From contig NZ_JAEEGC010000130.1 of the NCBI RefSeq assembly GCF_019207025.1, forward strand, positions 1 to 34,181: a DNA stretch of 34,181 nucleotides, read 5' to 3'. Positions 32,121 through 34,181 of the stretch are shown here, one piece after another (positions within the stretch are counted from its first letter, which is position 1; every line of letters begins with the position of its first letter). This DNA comes from Clostridium thailandense (lineage in GTDB: Bacteria > Bacillota > Clostridia > Clostridiales > Clostridiaceae). The position numbers and the translations under genes are program-made. The notes under the pieces were generated by a model, which was given only the letters and a program-made list of their open reading frames with translations, did no database searches and was not told the origin of the DNA.

Positions 32121-34010
32121 ATGGATAATACAACATTAGAAAAACTACATTATTATGAATTAAAGGAAATAGTAAAAGGATATTGTGCAAGTGGTTTGGG
32201 TAAAGCCTTAATAGATAAACTAGAGCCAAGTACAAATATAAAGGTAGTAAATAGAAGGTTAGGTGAAACCTCTGAAGGAAGGGCACTTTTAGATGCTTCT
32301 TATCATATACCTTTTGATGGGATATTTAATGTAAATCCACTTATAGATAAAATGGAAAAGGGTGCAGCTTTAGACCCAGAGGATTTAAGTATAATGGAGA
32401 ACTTTTTAAGAGGATGCAGAAAACTTAAATTATTTATGAAGGATAAGGAAGGTTATGCTCCTACTTTAAGTTCGTATAGCTTAAATTTAACAGATTTAAG
32501 TTATATAGAAGAGGAAATAGATATATCAATATCTGGAAATAGAGTAGCTTCAAATGCTTCAAAAGAACTTAAAAAAATAAGAAAGCAAATTGACGCATGC
32601 GAAGGTCAAATAAAAGAAAAACTTGAAAAATTCCTGAAAAATCCTATAAATAAAGAGCATATACAAGAGTCTTTTATAAGTCAAAGAAATGGAAAATATA
32701 CGATACCTATAAAAGCTGCCTTTAAAAATCAAGTTCAGGGTAAAGTTATTGAAACTTCATTAAAGGGCAGTACAGTATTTATAGAACCAGATGTGGTAGC
32801 TAGATATACTTCTGAACTCGCAACATTAAAGGTTGAAGAAGCTATGGAGGAATATAAAATATTAGCTACTTTAACAGAGATGTTATATGAAAAAATAAAA
32901 GAAATTAAAATTAATATTGATGTAATAGCTGAGTATGATATGATTTGGGCGAAAGCAAAATATAGTAGTGACATAGAAGGAATAAAGCCTAAACTAAATG
33001 AGCATGGTTATATAAAAATAGTTAAAGGAAGCTATCCTTTAATTAAAAATGGAGTACCTTTAGATTTTGAAATAGGAAAGGATTATAGATCATTAATAAT
33101 CACAGGACCTAATGCAGGAGGAAAAACTATAGTATTAAAAACTTTAGGAATGTTAAATCTTGCAGTTCAATCAGGGTTTCATATAAAAGCTAAAGAAGGC
33201 ACAGAAATTGCTGTATTTAACAAAATATTTGTAGATATAGGGGATAATCAGAGCCTAGAAAATGCTTTAAGTACTTTTTCATCCCATGTGAAAAACTTAG
33301 CATATATAATAAAAGAAAGTAATAAGTCAACATTATTGCTATTTGATGAAATTGGCAGTGGAACAGAACCAAATGAAGGTGCAGCTTTAGCAATAGCTAT
33401 TTTAGAGGAAGTATATCATAAAGGCTGTATAACAATAGCGACAACCCATTATGGAGAGATTAAAAATTTTTCAGAGCAGCATCCAGACTTTGAAAATGCA
33501 GCTATGGAATTTAGATGTGACACTTTAGATCCATTATATAAGCTTAATATAGGAAAGACAGGAGATAGTAATGCTCTTTATATATCAAAGAAAATGGGTA
33601 TTTCAGATAATATAATTGAAAGAACTATTAGGTATATAGAAAGTAAGAATTATAATTATGAATTAATAAGGGACAGCAAGGTTATTAAGGAAAAAGATAT
33701 TCAAAAAGACAAAGATGAAAGTTATGAATTTGCTGTGGGAGATAAGGTTCTTTGGCTGGATAAGAACGAAAGTGCTATTGTTTACAAAGAAAAGGATATA
33801 TATAATAATGTAACTATTTTGTTTAATAAAGAATTTGTTGATATAAATTACAAAAGATTAAAATTAGAAATTAAAGCTTCGGAGCTATATCCAGAAGAAT
33901 ATGATTTAAATCAATTATTTGTTAGCTTCAAAGAAAGAAAGCTTGAAAGGGATATAGAAAGAGGGTCTAAGAAGGCTTTAAAGAAACTTAAAAAAAATCA
34001 TTTAAAATAG
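32121..34010 (+). CDS. MutS2-like ATPase lacking the Smr nuclease domain
   Basis: This 629-residue protein has a MutS2-type domain III core (LKKIRKQIDACEGQIKEKLE, then RNGKYTIPIKAAFKNQVQG and GSTVFIEP) and a MutS family ABC ATPase with Walker A GPNAGGKT (329-336), the STFSSH segment (384-389), Walker B LLLFDE (405-410) and GSGTEP (412-417), then TTHYGEIK. Canonical MutS2 is about 780 residues with a C-terminal Smr endonuclease; here the chain ends in a Lys-rich tail (RGSKKALKKLKKNHLK) with no Smr. It also lacks the mismatch-reading N-terminal domains of MutS. Such short paralogues are found in clostridia with unknown role, possibly in recombination or ribosome rescue. GAGGAAGGAA precedes the ATG. 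Confidence 0.85.
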   Translation: MDNTTLEKLHYYELKEIVKGYCASGLGKALIDKLEPSTNIKVVNRRLGETSEGRALLDASYHIPFDGIFNVNPLIDKMEKGAALDPEDLSIMENFLRGCRKLKLFMKDKEGYAPTLSSYSLNLTDLSYIEEEIDISISGNRVASNASKELKKIRKQIDACEGQIKEKLEKFLKNPINKEHIQESFISQRNGKYTIPIKAAFKNQVQGKVIETSLKGSTVFIEPDVVARYTSELATLKVEEAMEEYKILATLTEMLYEKIKEIKINIDVIAEYDMIWAKAKYSSDIEGIKPKLNEHGYIKIVKGSYPLIKNGVPLDFEIGKDYRSLIITGPNAGGKTIVLKTLGMLNLAVQSGFHIKAKEGTEIAVFNKIFVDIGDNQSLENALSTFSSHVKNLAYIIKESNKSTLLLFDEIGSGTEPNEGAALAIAILEEVYHKGCITIATTHYGEIKNFSEQHPDFENAAMEFRCDTLDPLYKLNIGKTGDSNALYISKKMGISDNIIERTIRYIESKNYNYELIRDSKVIKEKDIQKDKDESYEFAVGDKVLWLDKNESAIVYKEKDIYNNVTILFNKEFVDINYKRLKLEIKASELYPEEYDLNQLFVSFKERKLERDIERGSKKALKKLKKNHLK

Positions 34011-34029
34011 GTAGTTAACTCGCATTCTG

Positions 34030-34181
34030 AGAAACATGGTCGACACTTAACTTATGCTCCGGGATATATTTACATTCTTCCAGCACTATAAATACTTTTG
34101 ACAAGTCTAAAGCCCATATTTTTAAAAAAGCTAAGAATCTAAGCTTTTTCCAAAATATGAGCTAAGACTTGTAGCAAAAGT
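34030..34181. repeat. Copy of the dispersed repeat with a nested hairpin, cut by the window end
   Basis: ACTTAACTTATGCTCCGGGA, ATATATTTACATTCTTCCAGCA and ACTTTTGACAAGTCTAAAG follow the left arm and loop of the 7.7-kb copy in order. The sequence then turns into a second long hairpin: ACTTTTG, CAAGTCT, CATATTTT and AAAAAGCT are each matched in reverse by AGCTTTTT, AAAATATG, AAGACTTG and CAAAAGT up to the last base. The element likely continues beyond the window. Confidence 0.65.

Noticed and set aside
1..34181. CRISPR arrays, tRNA or rRNA genes, transposases, integrases and phage genes
   Set aside because: No regularly spaced repeats, no CCA-type cloverleaf, no conserved rRNA stretch and no matching protein were seen.

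Overview
The window reads as a low-GC Firmicute, most likely Clostridium in the strict sense. The evidence is strongly A+T-rich DNA, AGA/ATA-heavy codon use, strong AGGAGG-type ribosome binding sites, TTG and GTG starts, a Spo0E-like sporulation phosphatase, a DUF975 protein and EFR1 flavodoxin-ferredoxins. Three UroD-family corrinoid methyltransferase-type genes, a RACo-type corrinoid activator, a methyltetrahydrofolate methyltransferase and an aromatic-acid type MFS importer point to an anaerobe (acetogen-like) that removes methyl groups from methoxylated aromatics or similar methyl donors and passes them to tetrahydrofolate. The species cannot be fixed from the sequence.

Layout. 1-4 kb: UroD-type methyltransferase, RACo, second UroD-type protein, then a broken fragment. 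4.2-8.7 kb: PilZ protein, class I aminotransferase, FIST protein, a 180-bp palindromic repeat and a DUF975 membrane protein. 9-11.6 kb: a methyltransferase I gene divergent from a PucR/CdaR-type regulator. 11.9-15.3 kb: B12-binding radical SAM protein, a lactate/2-hydroxyisocaproate dehydrogenase with foreign-looking codon use, and an EFR1 protein. 15.5-19.5 kb: a three-gene efflux operon (two HlyD-type adaptors plus a DHA2 pump) divergent from a TetR regulator, with a perfect 31-bp palindrome between them. 19.6-22.6 kb: a second PucR-type regulator divergent from the methyltetrahydrofolate methyltransferase, followed by the C-terminal stub of another methyltransferase I. 22.9-26.3 kb: Spo0E-like, YbaK, YciI and DIP1984 proteins mixed with two genes broken by internal deletion and a GC-rich structured stretch. 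26.3-30.7 kb: DAHP synthase, a possible small membrane-protein gene, the AAHS transporter and a second EFR1 protein. 31-34 kb: a broken TIM-barrel/AraC gene and a MutS2-like ATPase without the Smr domain.

How it fits together (inference): the AAHS transporter could import an aromatic acid, methyltransferase I would move its methyl group to a corrinoid protein, and the pterin-binding enzyme would pass it to tetrahydrofolate. RACo would re-reduce inactivated corrinoid, possibly with electrons from the EFR1 proteins, and the two PucR-type regulators would control the module. No intact corrinoid protein gene is present, so that part must lie elsewhere. About five gene remnants and a dispersed family of palindromic repeats mark the window as an accessory, decaying and rearranging region. 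No tRNA, rRNA, CRISPR array, transposase or phage gene was seen.
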